The notes under the pieces are model-generated. The model saw nothing but the letters and a program-made list of their open reading frames with translations, had not been told where the DNA came from and made no database searches. This document shows positions 22,857-35,547 of a stretch of DNA of 64,000 bases, piece after piece. The position numbers and the translations under genes were made by a program. The DNA comes from Platerodrilus igneus (Eukaryota > Arthropoda > Insecta > Coleoptera > Lycidae). Within the stretch, counting starts at the first letter, position 1; each line of letters starts with the position of its first letter. The stretch is from contig JARFIW010001491.1 of the NCBI GenBank assembly GCA_036346225.1, forward strand, positions 5,270,001 to 5,334,000. Reading direction: 5' to 3'.

Positions 22857-23156
22857 TTAATTAAAATTGTTAACATATATTCTGTGATTAGTCTCGGGTA
22901 TTGTGATTCCTCCGAATAAGTCAGTTTGATGTACGGTTGGAATATCTTCAGCTGAATTAGGAATGATTGCTTTATAGTGATCTCCATGTATCACATCCCT
23001 GCCATTTCCAGCGCAATGAACTACAGCTAAAAGCTCGCGAACTAATTGATCTTCTTTTGCACAAAAATTATATAATGTGATACTGAAGCCGAAATGATAA
23101 TAAGAATCATTTGGATATCTGTTAAAGTTTATATTAGTTTGTACTGTTAACGTTTC
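22857..23156 (-). CDS. Unrecognised 100-codon open frame, possibly an exon
   Basis: On the minus strand one frame stays open between a TGA (23157-23159) and a TAA (22857-22859). It has no suitable ATG and a composition that looks like real protein, with blocks such as YHFGFSITLYNFC, LLAVVHCAGNGRDVIHGD and TDLFGGITIPETNHR. TTTAACAG at about 23121-23128 could be a splice acceptor, and GTTAAC at 22869-22874 a weak donor. I recognise no family. It could be an exon of a host gene or part of an unannotated mobile or viral-derived element. Confidence 0.45.
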   Translation of the reverse strand, partial: ETLTVQTNINFNRYPNDSYYHFGFSITLYNFCAKEDQLVRELLAVVHCAGNGRDVIHGDHYKAIIPNSAEDIPTVHQTDLFGGITIPETNHRIYVNNFN

Positions 23157-23159
23157 TCA

Positions 23160-24285
23160 AATAAATTCAATTATCTCGAAAATGAGATATGGAAAAGTGT
23201 ATAGCATATTTGTAATCAGCGTAAAAAACTAAACAAGGTACATATATCATTTATTTATTGTATCATTATGGGAATATGGCAACGTACGACGGCGGCGACG
23301 ACGACGACGCAGCGATTATATTAACCTAACTTACTTCGTACGTTTGGTTGATTTGCCTAAGTGACCTTTTAAAAAGTAAACTCAGAAAATTCGAATAAAA
23401 TCCAGCATTTGAAGAAAACAAAATATGTAACCATACGTTTGACGCACGTGACAGTTTAAAAATAAGTGTTAATAATTTCCTATACAAAATACGAAAACAT
23501 GATATTGAACGGTACAAAGTACCATAGCCAACGAACACCATAATGTAGCTTTGATGCCTATGTGATTTGGAAACATTGCAACAAAATTAAGAATAAGTAG
23601 CTCCATGTAAAATCCGAAGGCTTACATGATAAGGCAAGTGCAACGCCTTAACCAAGATAATGCGCAATCAAGTCAACAGCACGTGGAAGAGCTTGCTTTT
23701 ATAAATTACACCAAACGGTTAATGGTCAGTCTCTCTATAGCTGAAGCACAAACCGTACTAGTTTGAACAAAAATATTGCGCAAAGTTTAAGTGTTAAATT
23801 AAACCACGATTTAAAGTGAAAGTTAATAATTAAAAATTTCAAATACAAGTGCACGTTTAAATATACAAGTTTGCCGTTGACATAAAACGTACATCCAACT
23901 TTTAATCAAGGTAAACATGATCTTTAATCTTTATTAACTTAGGGCACTGAGAAATTCTCTAAGAAATCTACTAAAAATATACCGAGAGATTTACGAAGCA
24001 ATTCAATAAACAATTCCCGAAACAAATTCAATAAGAAACTAACGTAAAAATCCAATACTACGAGTAACAGATATAATAAAGGAGAAAACTCTGAATCAGG
24101 ATGTTAAGCTGAAAGCAACCCAAGATCAATGGTTAACAGCACGTAGCAGTAGGTCAAAGGATCGGGGTTATTAATTTTTAAGTGTATACATGTAATATTT
24201 TCGTGGACAGTAGGATAAGATTTGTGAACAGATAATGTTAAACATAAATAAGTAATAAAAATTGTAGGGAAAGAAAGAAATAGAA
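23160..24285. other. No gene recognised
   Basis: AT-rich, with a short GACGGCGGCGACGACGACG trinucleotide run at about 23288-23310. A stretch at 23640-23900 has the look of an LTR or 5' leader, but no inverted ends or primer-binding site could be shown. Confidence 0.4.
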
Positions 24286-24289
24286 GGAA

Positions 24290-24430
24290 AACAGAAGAAG
24301 ATAAAAGAGATGATAGGACACGTTTTGAAACGAGGAAGTAATGTGGTGTATATTAGAAGCAGTGAAAGGAATATAGAAAGGTAGAGGTAGACCTCGATCA
24401 GACACAACTTACAAAAATCATCTCTCAAAT
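24290..24430 (+). pseudogene. RTE LINE 3' fragment
   Basis: About 140 bp match the C-terminal coding end of the RTE ORF at 36303-39278: an IGHVLKRG-like piece, then GRGRPRSDT, equivalent to the IGHILRHEG and RGRPRLD blocks. It is a short decayed scrap. Confidence 0.7.
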
Positions 24431-25595
24431 CTCAAAAGTTATGTACAAAATGAAAATTGTCATTTACAAATCTAAAACTTGTTATTTACAAGATCAAAAG
24501 TGGTTGTTTACATAAATCAAAAATTGTTTTCTCTCTATCGTATTAATAAATAGCTTACATCTTTTCCTTCAAGGACAAATATTGCAAGGTCTCCCCTTCT
24601 TGTACCTCGCGCCTTATTATGTAATTAACTAATCGTTAAAATACGGCCTAGACAATAAATCATAATAAAGCCTGTAACTTTTAGTAAACGCTCATCATAA
24701 AGAAGGACCCCCGAAAATAGATAATTTATCTTTGCAACATCTGAAAATAATGCCCTAAAATAATATGAACTAAATACCTGGTTGTGAATCAAATGACTTG
24801 TGACATAGCATGCCTTAGCTTGTATACCAGCTGATTCTAATTTACATTCTACTATAATAAATTTTAATTGTACTATCTCATTACTATATTTCGTAATTTT
24901 ATTCAATAATAAAACCGTAAATCTATACCAATTAATGTATCTCAATTTGTTCTCTCATTTTCACATTAGCTGCGGAATTTACGGCATTTTATTATTCCTC
25001 AAACTGCGTTATTAAAACTTTACTTCAATTTTTCATACCTGTAGCTATTAAATCTACATTCCCTAGTTTATAACACTTGATAAAACGTAAAAATATTAAA
25101 AATGGAAAAGCAAACGACCGATCTCGTTGCAATTTATATTCGTAAAGGCTTGACGTCACGAAAGGCATTTGTTCTCTTAAAATATAACCGTATTAACAAT
25201 GGTTTTATAAAATTTGGAAATACCTCGCTTGTCTAAGTTCGCTCTAACGTCTGCATTTTAAATTAATTAATTCCTGGAATTTATTGTAATAAATTTATTT
25301 AGTATCTCACTTTTAAATCCTTACCAGGAATTTTAACCTAACAATCCGAGTAAACGTACCCGATTAGACTATTTATAGAAAGGTTTTATATTTTATTTTT
25401 GAGTTTATTGACACATGATAATTGGTGACTCAGCAAGAAGAGCTCGATTCGAAATATAGGCTTGATTTGGATTTGAAAAAGTCAGGTTTAGAGTGTAAAT
25501 CTGTTAGAGTAGGTTAAAAAAATTTTATTTAGTGTAAAAACTTTTGATACGATAGAAGGAGAAAAAAACTCAAAGAAATCGCTTAGATCAGAAGA
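24431..25595. other. No gene recognised
   Basis: AT-rich. TTGGTGACTCAGCAAG at about 25420 loosely resembles a retroelement primer-binding region in front of the coiled-coil remnant that follows, but no LTR could be identified. Confidence 0.35.
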
Positions 25596-25599
25596 ATGC

Positions 25600-25930
25600 A
25601 GAAAAGGAAAAGGATTGAAGACAATAGTCAAACGAAATAAGTGAGGTACAAGTAAGAGTTAAATCAAGTATGATCGACATATGAACTTCCTAATGAAGAA
25701 ATCAGGAAGAATTCAGACAGGAATTAAGAGAAACTCAGGAAGAATTAAAAAAGATCAGGAAGAATTTAACCAGAAATTTGTAAAAATTTGGGAAAAATTT
25801 AGTTAAGAATTAAAATAAAATTTGGAAGGATTCGGTCTGGAAATAAAATTAATAAATGATATATTCGATAATTTTACAATTCTCACGAAACAGAAGGTTC
25901 AGGAAGTAGTTAACTCAAACATGACAGGTT
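25600..25930 (+). pseudogene. Gag-like coiled-coil remnant
   Basis: One plus-strand frame, interrupted by a few stops, reads EEFRQELRETQEELKKDQEE then FNQKFVKIWEKF. This is a charged coiled coil of the kind seen at the N terminus of Gag in the element at 1646-2053. No capsid, protease or polymerase follows. The retroelement origin is inferred from this resemblance only. Confidence 0.35.
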
Positions 25931-26139
25931 AAAACGAAAATTCACACGAAGTTGGATGAGTTCATCTTACTGTATGGAATTTACAAAGAAAGGTAGTATC
26001 TGCGAACACCCACTTTTGATTAGCTTTGAGTCCCCAACATCCTTAATCAGCTTGAAATACTGAACCAACCCTCCGATATAAATAAAACCATTTAGTCTTA
26101 TTTGTCTTCCCGTACCTGCTACCCTGCAAACAAACTACT

Positions 26140-27276
26140 TTTTCTCCACCACACACCTATCACAAGGTTGTCCTCAAGGATCTGTCCTATTACATATCTT
26201 TTGGAACTCATCCATTGACCCTCTCCTTGACTTCTACAATGCAAACATAGATACTTTCGCCTATGCAGATGATCTTACATTCTTTATCCATGGCAATTTC
26301 CGTCTTGAACTGCAAACCTCCGCAAATATCCTATTCCAGCACGTAGGGCAATGGTTAACCCTAAATAAGGAACCCATCTTTCCTAATAAATCCAAAATGT
26401 TACTCCTGAAAGGCTTCCTTGATCCTCGCCAAAGTTCTACTGTACATACTTTGGGAAAACTGTTTACCTTTGCTGAATCCGTTTCTTACCTTGACATCCA
26501 CCTAGAAATCCGTTTAAAAATGCATATGTGCCTCCACAAAATCTGATCCAAGACTAAAATAATCCTATATAATATCCAACAGTCCATATCTAAATCTATC
26601 CAACTAACTCCATCTACAAGAAGACATTCTGAGCAACTTTATCATTCCCATTGTCCGCTACGCTGTCGATTCTTGGAATCCCTTAACAACCCCTCACTCC
26701 GACAGAATAATAACCGATTACACGACCCTACCTCTTGTATATTTCCTGTACCTTTCGTACCACTTTCACTGCAGCTATATACACCAATCTAACCACACCC
26801 CCCCCCTAGAAATTTAGCTACACAACTCCGTGCAAACCCGCAACTTAGAATTTTTTCGTTCAATCCAACTTCATGATGAATTATTATCTCTCGGCATGTA
26901 TCATACAATCCCAACCTCTGATATCAAGAACCGCATTTATAACTCTTTCTTCCATTCCTGGCAAACATCATGGTCCCACTCTGAAACCGGCAGATACACC
27001 CACCAAATATTCCCCACTATTACCGACATCTCCGTTCACATTCAAAATTCAAGTCGAACAACTATCCAATTCCTAACTACTCATGGCAAATTCCGCTCTA
27101 AACTCTATTCCCTCCACTTAATCCTTTTTCCGTTATGTCCATGCAGCTATCTAAATTCACATGTAGCTCCTGAGGATCTACCGTATCATTGCCCCGCCCT
27201 TACCCACAGCCTAAACAACTTTAAGCAATCTATACAACTCGACCTATATTCCCCACTATCCGATTTAACCTCCTAA
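26140..27276 (+). pseudogene. Non-LTR retrotransposon RT and C-terminal region (I/R1-type)
   Basis: The first part (about 26150-26500) carries reverse transcriptase palm motifs: a CPQGSVL box (about 26170), FAYADDLTFFIHG with the YADD catalytic box at 26262-26273, and an SVSYLDIHL block. The C-terminal part, open in 26830-27276, resembles the region after RT in R1/I-type LINEs: LHDELLSLG..HTIPTSD, WQTSWSHSETGR, FLTTHGKF and a late Cys-Cys-His-Cys pattern with CPCSY. Stops and frameshifts are spread through the RT part. The endonuclease and the front half of RT are missing. Confidence 0.75.
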
Positions 27277-27439
27277 CCCCTAACCTGCGATTAACACATT
27301 GAATTCCAAATGGTACAATAATACGAAGTCTGCAAGGCCAAGTAATGTTTTACATTTTATTAATATTATATTATAAGACACTCAATTCGTGGACTTTTTT
27401 TATTCATTGTGTCTTAATTTGTCCATTTACGAAAATTTT

Positions 27440-27530
27440 TAAAATGTTATTCACTTATGAATGACAATCCTTCTACGAAAAATACATTTATGTTTACGTG
27501 CCAAGGCCACGTCATTCACTTATGAATAAC
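27440..27530. repeat. Palindromic repeats at the left side of the piggyBac copy
   Basis: The motif ATTCACTTATGAAT followed by RAC occurs twice here, and close relatives (ATTCATATATGAATGAC) occur at 29746-29768 on the other side of the transposase. These probably belong to the terminal or subterminal repeats. The exact ends and TTAA duplications could not be fixed. Confidence 0.45.
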
Positions 27531-27688
27531 ATGTTTCTGCATGTTAGACCACAAAATGACGCATGACTTCGCTGGCTGTGCTAAGTCCTTAGTGTGCTCC
27601 GCTCCTGTTTGTATTTGAAGTCGGACGTTATTGCTGTCCTGCTACTAATGCCTACGTAGTATGCGCGCTGTTGCCAATTTTATTTTTA

Positions 27689-29473
27689 ATGGTTCCGAGA
27701 AACCTTTTGAGTGAACTGGTGAAGTCTGTATTTCCTGAATACGTCGAATCGTCGAATTTTAACACAAGCTGAACTACAAAAATTAGTAGATGAGATTGGA
27801 CTAAGCAGTGATTCCAATTATTCTATACGCAATCCGGTATGGGAACCACCTTTATCAGACAGTGAAGACGAATTTGATGTTGGCGATGCTAATAGTACAA
27901 ATGATCTGCAATTGATGACTGGATGAAATAGAACAAGCGGTGGTTGTAGATATTACGCAATCTGAAGATGACTTAACGAATTCTGACAGGACTGAAGATG
28001 TTGAACGACGTAAATTGTTTCTATTCACTGGTTGCCATGATCCATAACGAGATCTACCAAACGACATCACTCCAATTGAAGCATTTTTCTTGATCGTTGA
28101 TGATAATATTATAAATTTGGTTGTTACAGAAATGATCGGATTTGCAGAACAGACCATAAGTTCGAAAGAACATAAAAAAGATGCTAGATTGAATATTTGG
28201 ACACTAACAGATTCAGAAGAAATAAAAAAAAATTGGGTTTAACACTTTGGATAGATTTAGTTAGACCTAATGCTCTACCTGATTATTGAGCAACTCAAGG
28301 CATCTATCGACAGGATATTCTTCGTTCCATAATGTCAAGAAATCTGTATCAGTTATTGTTGAAAATGTTACTTTTCAACAATAGTAAAACAATTCAAAAG
28401 AGAGAACGACTAGGAAAAATTCAGCCTTTACTCGAAATACTATCTCTATTTTATCCTGGCAAAGACATCGCGATAGACAAAACTCTAATGCCTTGAGGTG
28501 GGCGCCTGATTTTTAGGCAAATATATACCAAACAAAGCACATCGCTGTGGCATAAAAATGTTTAAACTGTGCGCTACGGACGGTTATACTCGTACTTGGG
28601 CATTTAAAATATATACAGGAAAATCTGCTACAGGAGAATGGGATGTCGAAATAGCAAAACATGTGTGTCATGAACAAGTTCAGAAATTCTTGGTGAAGGG
28701 AGAACCTTATACCTGAATAATTTTTACACTAGTTACGAGTTAGCCAAATCTCTACTTGCTAAAGAGTCCCATCTTGTCGGGACAGTCAGGGCAAACATAA
28801 GGAATATTCCTAAAGAAGTTCTTGTAACCAAACTTAGAAAGGGAGAGATGATGTCTCGAAAGGTTTCTAATGGTATAGTCATTCTTAAGTGGAAGAACAC
28901 ATGCTCGTGTTACGATACCCCTGCAGAATAAATATGGTTAATCTACAGCAAATTGTGATCAAACGTGTATACACAGCAACCTCACGCGAAATAGAGTTAG
29001 TAGTAGCTACTAGAAAACGTATATCTAAGAAGGCTACAGAAAAACCACTAGACATCCTGGCATACAACAAAGGAAAGTCTCTCTGATCAAATGGCTTCAT
29101 ACGCTACAGCCATAAGAAAAGATGTCAAGTGGAATCGGAAACTGAGCATTGAACTTTTATTAGGAACAGCAGTTGTTAATGCCTGGGTAATATACAAACA
29201 CTCTACTGATAGGAAGGTTCAAATACGAACATTTCGTGAAGGTTTGGCTGCAAATTTGCTGAATCGACCAGAACGATCAGTTCGTGTAAAGCAGAAAGTG
29301 TCTGTAAATCGCTATCATCAGTTGACTGATAGAGTTGGAATGAAGGGAAAGAAAATTAGAAGAAAATGCAGCAGTTGCTACTCAAGTCTGAAATCATCGG
29401 CTGGTCGTGAGGTGGCAAGAAAACGAACTAAAATGGTATATAGATACTGTGAAAAATGTTTCGTACAACCATA
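27689..29473 (+). pseudogene. piggyBac-type transposase, multiply broken
   Basis: The N-terminal region has an acidic stretch (PPLSDSEDEF). Core blocks follow in order: TPIEAFFLIVDDN (about 28068), a YRQDILRSIMSRN block (about 28308), ILSLFYPGKDIAIDKTLMP (about 28440), and LYLNNFYTSYELAKSLL (about 28715) with ESHLVGTVRANIRNIPKEV. KPLDILAYNKGKS and SYATAIRKDVKWNRKLSIE come next, with LLLGTAVVNAWVIYK. The C-terminal cysteine-rich domain has CSSCYSSLK and YCEKCFVQP. At least five stops or frame changes interrupt it, so no active protein is expected. Homologous host-domesticated genes exist, but the decay argues for a dead transposon. Confidence 0.85.
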
Positions 29474-30682
29474 AATTTGTTTAGAATGTTTTAATCAGAA
29501 ACACTAGTTTGGATACATTTATTATTACACTTAATCAGAGAATAAACGCTAATTTCATTATTGTCTAAATTGCTTAATTATATATTTTTCCTCAATCCAG
29601 ATATACCTATACTTTACACACAGGTCGTACTTTCTAATTCCTACTTAAACTACATTGCACCGTCACATATGAATAAATGGCATGGCCAAACACATAGCGT
29701 TGTCTGTGATTTAAATATGAATGACACGCCACAAATTGAAATCATACCGTCATTCATATATGAATGACATGCCAATCAATGTGTTAAAGAAGAAACTCCA
29801 TCGGAGTACTAGAAATTTCCCCCATCCACCCTTGCTATGGATAGACATTTTACGTCAGCGGAAGATACAAGCAAGTCCAACGAACAAATTCAGAATTAAA
29901 ATTTATTTTGGTTTGTTTTTCTTTCTTTTAATATCTTTGACTGTAAAAGGCTAGGATGGGCCAATGGCCTGAGTATAACCAAACTTAATTTAAATTCACA
30001 TACACACGCGCGCGCGCAAGTAGTCACAGATGTCAAAAGACTCCGCTGTCGAACAATAATCACCAAATCCGAGTTGAAGATACCAATAGGAAAGTGAATA
30101 TAGTAGTTATTTCTTCAGGATCTGACATGCGGTACATGTAATTAGTGACAGAAGAATAGGCCTTTGCAGTTATCCTTTCTAAGAGGCAATCCAAACAGTA
30201 GAAATAAGAACGACATCTAATTGACAGAAAACTAGCTATAAAAGCACTACCTCGTTTTAAGTTACCAGCAAAAGCATTTAGCCCGTAAACAACAAATATA
30301 ATAATAATATCTTAAACTAATAATCTCGAATTCCTTGCATCGGTGTGAAAGCGATGAAGTTAGGTCGCCGTCCGTATCAGATATCAATGTAAACATCAAG
30401 AGCGAGAACTAAATTAGGGTTTAAGCAGGTTTTTTGATTAAGACTAAAAATATGTCATTCTTGATGCATATAACTTCTAATAGGAAAGCTATGAAACAGC
30501 ATACGAAAATATGAGCAAAGTAGAACATCCATCCATATTAAGTTCCATATTGCAACAGTGCCTTTTAGTTGTAATATTTTTCAAAATGTTCAAATGGTCT
30601 ACTTACCTTATCTTGCTCAACTTTTATTACTATAAAAAGATGCGCTATATAAAAAAAACACTATACCTTTTCCTTCTCTTAC
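29474..30682. other. No gene recognised
   Basis: The right piggyBac terminal repeats lie at 29717-29770. A short CG run (ACACGCGCGCGCGC) is at about 30003. GCTATAAAAGCACT at about 30234 is TATA-like and could be a promoter of an undetected element. Nothing else is supported. Confidence 0.4.
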
Positions 30683-30885
30683 TTGATCAGTAACAAGTTT
30701 TAGCGTTTTTGGAGAAACTGGTTTTGGCTGTTTGTATAAAGAGTTCTTCGAAAAGTCGTCTATACAACAAGACCATACCATTCCTCCCGAACAACGATTT
30801 AAAGCATAACCACCTTCTAGGATGCAAAGGATGCTCAAACCGCACTCGTATTCTCCACCTTCGTATTCACATGTTTGCGGAACAA
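30683..30885 (-). CDS. Internal exon of a host gene, serine-protease-type Cys-rich domain
   Basis: A 203-nt exon is bounded by a polypyrimidine acceptor (TCTTCCTTTTTAG, ending at 30886) and a strong donor (CAA then GTAAGAG at 30682). It encodes about 67 residues with six cysteines in the order C-x8-C-x5-C-x10-C-x7-CC: CEYEGGEYECGLSILC, GGYALNRC, then SGGMVWSCC. This spacing resembles the disulfide domain N-terminal to the protease domain in several insect trypsin-like serine proteases. The exon begins with two bases of a split codon and ends on a codon boundary. No catalytic exon (TAAHC, GDSGGP) was found in the window; it should lie beyond position 1. The same gene may include 63934-64000. 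Confidence 0.65.
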
Positions 30886-31299
30886 CTAAAAAGGAAGACA
30901 AAATTTAAATAAGTCTCATAAAGTGTGACTAATTATATGCCCTTTAAAATAGAATTGTAATATGTTACTGGTTCTAAATAGGCTCATGTTATAGGGGTTT
31001 TAAGTAAGTTGTCAGGTAAAACAATACAACCTGAAACTTACATACCCCACTGGTCTACAATCTACATTAACTTAAATACTATCCGGGTTATAAATAGAAA
31101 TTTAGGAGTATTTAGGTTTATTAAAATTGTCTCAAATGTTTTTAACAGTTTTAATTAAACATTCTTTTTCTCTATTATTAAGCTCATACAAGATTTTACA
31201 ATTTGGTAGTTTGATGATAAAAGTTTAAGTGTTTTGAACAGGCCTGTGACAGTTGAGGCCAGAATTAATTGCAAACACACTCTTAACAGAGCAAAGCTT

Positions 31300-32985
31300 C
31301 AGAAGATGAAATTTACTGGAGCTGATGTTGTTGTGGGCATCTTAGGTGCTGTAAGGGAACAAAAGGCGAAGGCCACCATAAGTTGTTCAAGGCGCGCTCG
31401 TTGTTCACCATGACGAGAATCACGTACTTTTGAGTTGCCTCCGGTAGGGTATTTGTCGTGGCGTTTATCGCGTTTCTGTCGAGAGTTCTCTGCTAAACCT
31501 GACGGCCTTGGATGCATGTCCACCAGTTCTCTATGCTCACGCATCCAATCGCATAATAGTCGTTCAAATATCTTACCCAATGTGTTCAGTAGGTATACTT
31601 GTCTGTATGAATTTGTTTTTGTTAAATCTTTCCGTTTACTTTTGGGATTATAACGTCTGCCTGTTTCCAGATGTTCGGAAATTTAAATTGGTTCAGGCAT
31701 TCATTGTAAAGGCAACATACGCAGGCACCAGTTCCGCCTGTATCCTGTCCGGACCTTGGGTTTTATGCGACTTTGAGAGCCGTATTGCGGCATTAACCTC
31801 TTCGTCTGTGTTGGGTCGGATTGTCTCGCCTACCCGGTTCCATGGTCAATTACCATGTCCGTTTTGTTCAGTCACTTGTGTGCGTTTAGCAGTTAGTTCC
31901 GGTGTTTCGTCTTGCGGTTTGTCGTCGGGTAGCAATACTGTCATGAGCATGTTCACAGTCCCTCCCAGTTCCTTGTCTCCGTGTCGTTAAGTTTTTAAAG
32001 TCGAGTATGCAGTTGGTCTTTTCAATTTGTCGCTTACTACTTGAAAAGGTATTTTCCATGGATCAACCTGTAAGTGTCTTTCTACGAAGAACCGCCAGGT
32101 CTGCCTTTTCATTTCGTACAGTTGTTTTGTGTAGTTGTCTTTTGTTCCACGCTATATAGTCAAGTGATGCTGAAGTTCATCTCTTGTCACGGATCTCTTG
32201 TAATTTGTTCTAATTCTTCGGCATTGTTTTTTAAGTTCGGTTAGTTCCGGCGTCCATTGTAGCTATTTTAGTGTTGTGTTGAGTTTTTGTCGAGGTAGTG
32301 ATGCGTCCATTGCAGTCTTTATTGGGTAGTTCAGTTGTTTGGCATACTCATGTACGTCTCTTCCTCTAGCTATGAGTGTTGGGGTTTGAAAGATATCTTT
32401 AAGTTTTGGCTGGTTGGCTTTTCTAAGAAATTTTTTAGTATGTGCGGTTGCATGCGGTTCCAGCGGAATTAGGTCCTATTTGGTTACAGTATTAAGTTAT
32501 GATCGCTGTTCGTCTCGTTATCGGTCCTCCTCGAATTGTGTATTTTTCCGTGTGCTTTGTCGTTGGTTAGTTTTATGCCGATGTTTGTTTTGGCTTCAGC
32601 ATTGTTGCTGTATGTCGGTGCGTTGATAGGTTTGTTAATTACGTCTAGTTGATGTGCGTATATTAGTTCCTCTATTTGTTTTCCTTTCTCGTCCGTTGTG
32701 TCACTGTGCTACAAAGCAGATTTTCCGTTTGCATCCGCTCCGACTATTGTCGTTTTGTCCGCACAGGTTTAAGAATTCCGGCGAGATTGTCAAGTATTGT
32801 CTCGGGTTGTGCCGAAATTGGAAAAAATGTTTACTTTGTCAGTTCAAAATCAAGTGTCGAAGTAAACTATTCTAGTATAAGTCAAAAAACGGCCGAGAAC
32901 GTACTTTCCCATACAGTTTTATATCTTCATTTTGAACAGTATAATGCACCCCAACAAGCAATATCACAAAGTATGCACGAGTAAA
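31300..32985 (-). pseudogene. R1-like LINE, endonuclease end to RT palm, minus strand
   Basis: Read on the minus strand from about 32985, it has the APE-type endonuclease C-terminal half (ADANGKSALWHS, then TTDEKGKQIEELI and QLDVINKP). A linker follows, and then reverse transcriptase: KTQGPDRIQAELV, FPNIWKQADVIIPK, LGKIFERLLCDWM, a TQKYVILVM block and NNLWWP. The order and wording match the copy at 52140-56200, so both belong to one family. Many stops and frameshifts are present, and the catalytic YADD region is missing. Homology ends at about 31300. Confidence 0.75.
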
Positions 32986-33089
32986 TTTTTTTATTAAAAA
33001 TAATACACCTATACTACTTACACTATGGTACAACAACTACGATTTATTTATATTTACATTAATGTTGCAATTTGTACAACCATGAAATA

Positions 33090-34160
33090 GTGACTGAACT
33101 TTTTCAGAAAAGCTGAAGGCACTACTGCTGTCTATGGTTAGTAATTCTTCTGCACACTTGTCGGTGTATGTTTCTTTAAATATTTTATATGCTATGTCTA
33201 CTTTATTTGTATGAAATTCATCTATATCTATATCCTTCAGCAACGTTTTAGGATTTCCACCATCCATTCCGCTTTATTGCAAATAAATCTTCTCCAGCGT
33301 TGTCCAAAATTGTGGCGCAGGACCTACAGAAGCATCGCCTTGTGTATTCATTAGCACTAGGTAAATTTAAAAAGTTTGCTACAATTTGAGACATTTTCCA
33401 AACTTGCTTGCCACCTTTACCTTTTAAATATTTAAAAACAAAACGGCAACTTTGAAAATTCTGTGGACGACGTGCAATATATTTCTGATACAAAGGTATA
33501 CAAGTTTAGTTTATCACAAATGGTCTTGGTTTTTCGTTTTAGTATCTGAGATTCTAATCAGAAGCTTGGACCCCAAATCTTCTATGTCAATTAAATTTAA
33601 TTGGTATAGCTCTTCAGGACGACATGCACCGGCAACACCAAATATTAGGGCGACCTAGAAGATACAGACTACATAAATATCTGGTCATTTTAAAAGGGTC
33701 TAATTCGAAACGTATCTTATTCATTAAGTATATGTCATTCGGTGTTTCAGTAATAGAAGTTTCAATGTGTTCCCTGGACTTCGTAGGTTTGTAGCAATCA
33801 CTTTAACGCTTTAAAAATGCACATCATTTGCAATACTTGGATATATCAATGTCCTCTTTAGCAGTAACAGTTGCTTTCAGCATAGAATAATTTGCCAGCA
33901 GGGTAGAAGCCTTGAACTTGGTAAATAATTTGGAAAAACATGCAAGCACTACCTTTTCGAATCGAAATGTCCCATGGTTTTGTCACAAAAATCTTTAAAA
34001 CTTTGTAAGCGAATTCCTATTTTTCTTTGGATTTTCTGGGCAATAGGTGTAATACTACATTTTTAGCAGCTCTACCAAGTCTGCTGGCGTCCCAAGCACG
34101 TCGGCATCTTCATCACTGTTTATTTTTGCACTTGCAAGAAATACTAAATTGGACATTTAT
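33090..34160 (-). pseudogene. Tyrosine recombinase (Crypton-like), copy 1, minus strand
   Basis: Read on the minus strand from about 34160 (start MSNLVFLASAKINSDED), it has an N-terminal SAM-like DNA-binding part (a KVFKDFCDKTMG block, LLANYSMLKATV) and a catalytic part with VALIFGVAGACRPEELYQL. The YLKGKGGKQVWKMSQIV block is followed by the H-x-x-R box region (YTRRCFCRSCATILDNAGED, where family members read GHCFRRSSA), KRNGWWKS in place of KRHGGWKS, and the VAEGY tyrosine region. The box has decayed (H lost, R to C), and stops and frameshifts are frequent. It diverges from copy 2 starting at 35548. Confidence 0.7.
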
Positions 34161-34164
34161 CACA

Positions 34165-35545
34165 ATAAATGAACTGCGAAACTGATGCACTAATAGTTCT
34201 TAGATTTTTATATTCGATTTTAGAACAAATAGTATATGCACCTCGTAGTAAAACCACATTCCGAACTCCCAAGCATGTTGGCCTCGGCTAGCCCCTCGGC
34301 CAACAATTTAAATTGTCGTCCGGAAATGTATTGCTTTTACTACTAGATACACAACATACTATATCTAACTTCAAATGAGGAGGCTATTACATGCCAAACT
34401 GGGCATGTACCATGTTTTAGGGTAAGAGATACTGTGTAGGTTAATTGCCGCATATTTTTGAAATGATACGCTAACTTCTGCCGTTGGTGACGGTCGAGTC
34501 TGCGCAGAAGGAATACGGAAATGCGCGAGTGGAGGGAGCGAGAATTAATTGACCTGACATGGACAAAGCAACAAGTGTCTAAGTGTGGTGTAGTTTTTAA
34601 AATAAAAGAAGATATGTAGTTTTCCTTTACCCCCTTTATCATTCCGCTACCTCTTTCCTTTCAAACCCCTACGAGATGTAATAAGAAGTTCAGCAACGGA
34701 TGATATTTGATGTTCGACACGACAACCCCAACACGTGGTGGATCCTGAGATGAAGTTCCGAGATATAGACATCACGTAAGTAATTTGAATTTTACTTAAA
34801 ATGTGCATGAAATTGACATAGACATAGCGATTGCATGATCCGGTAAAAACACGGTCTGTATATAACGGCGTTAGAGCCACGCCTAAATTGTAATAACGCG
34901 GTAAAGGTAACACGGCATAGGTCGTCATACGGGTAAAATTAAACCAGACAATCAACGCATTTAAACTTCATAAGTCGTAAAGGCGAAGTGGTCTCTCCAT
35001 AGCTCTTTAACAGGGTAAATTTGGAAACTTGCTTTCTTGTCACATGCTGCTTTTCAATGAACGGTAGAGAAATGAATCCAGACGATCAACGTTGTATGAT
35101 TGTATAGATCGTTAAATTAAAGTGTTTTTTCCCAAGCCTTTATGCTGGTGCAAGGAGACTTATTTACAACTTACTTCTTCGCCTCGTGCTGCTTTTTAAA
35201 ATTTGTACTGCTTCAAGTTTATCCTACGTTAACGAGAGATAATAGATATTTACGTAACCAGTTATGAAAAGACTAATTTTGTTTAACAAATGTAGTATTT
35301 GCCAAAACGAGCAAACGCAGTGAGGGAGTTTTGCAAATTACACGAGTCAAATAAAATTAGGGTTTCATAACGTGTTAAGTACAATATTTCATCTAACCCC
35401 GCTTTAAAATATAATAAAAATATTGTGCAGATCCATCAAATGTAAAAAATTCAGCTTCGTCGCTTTACCTGAGCGTTGCTATGGAATTGATATTTATGTA
35501 AATAACTTTTGTAAGTGCTGAATTTTTGATTACGAATCAAATCGA
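34165..35545. other. Spacer between two diverging recombinase copies, no gene recognised
   Basis: No inverted symmetry was seen between the two sides, so the two copies are not the arms of a simple palindrome. A stretch at 35300-35380 (GAGCAAACGCAGTGAGGGAG, TTTCATAACGTGTT) looks like element-end sequence and has a faint echo at 41165-41200 (TTTCATAACGTC). Confidence 0.4.
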
Positions 35546-35547
35546 AA

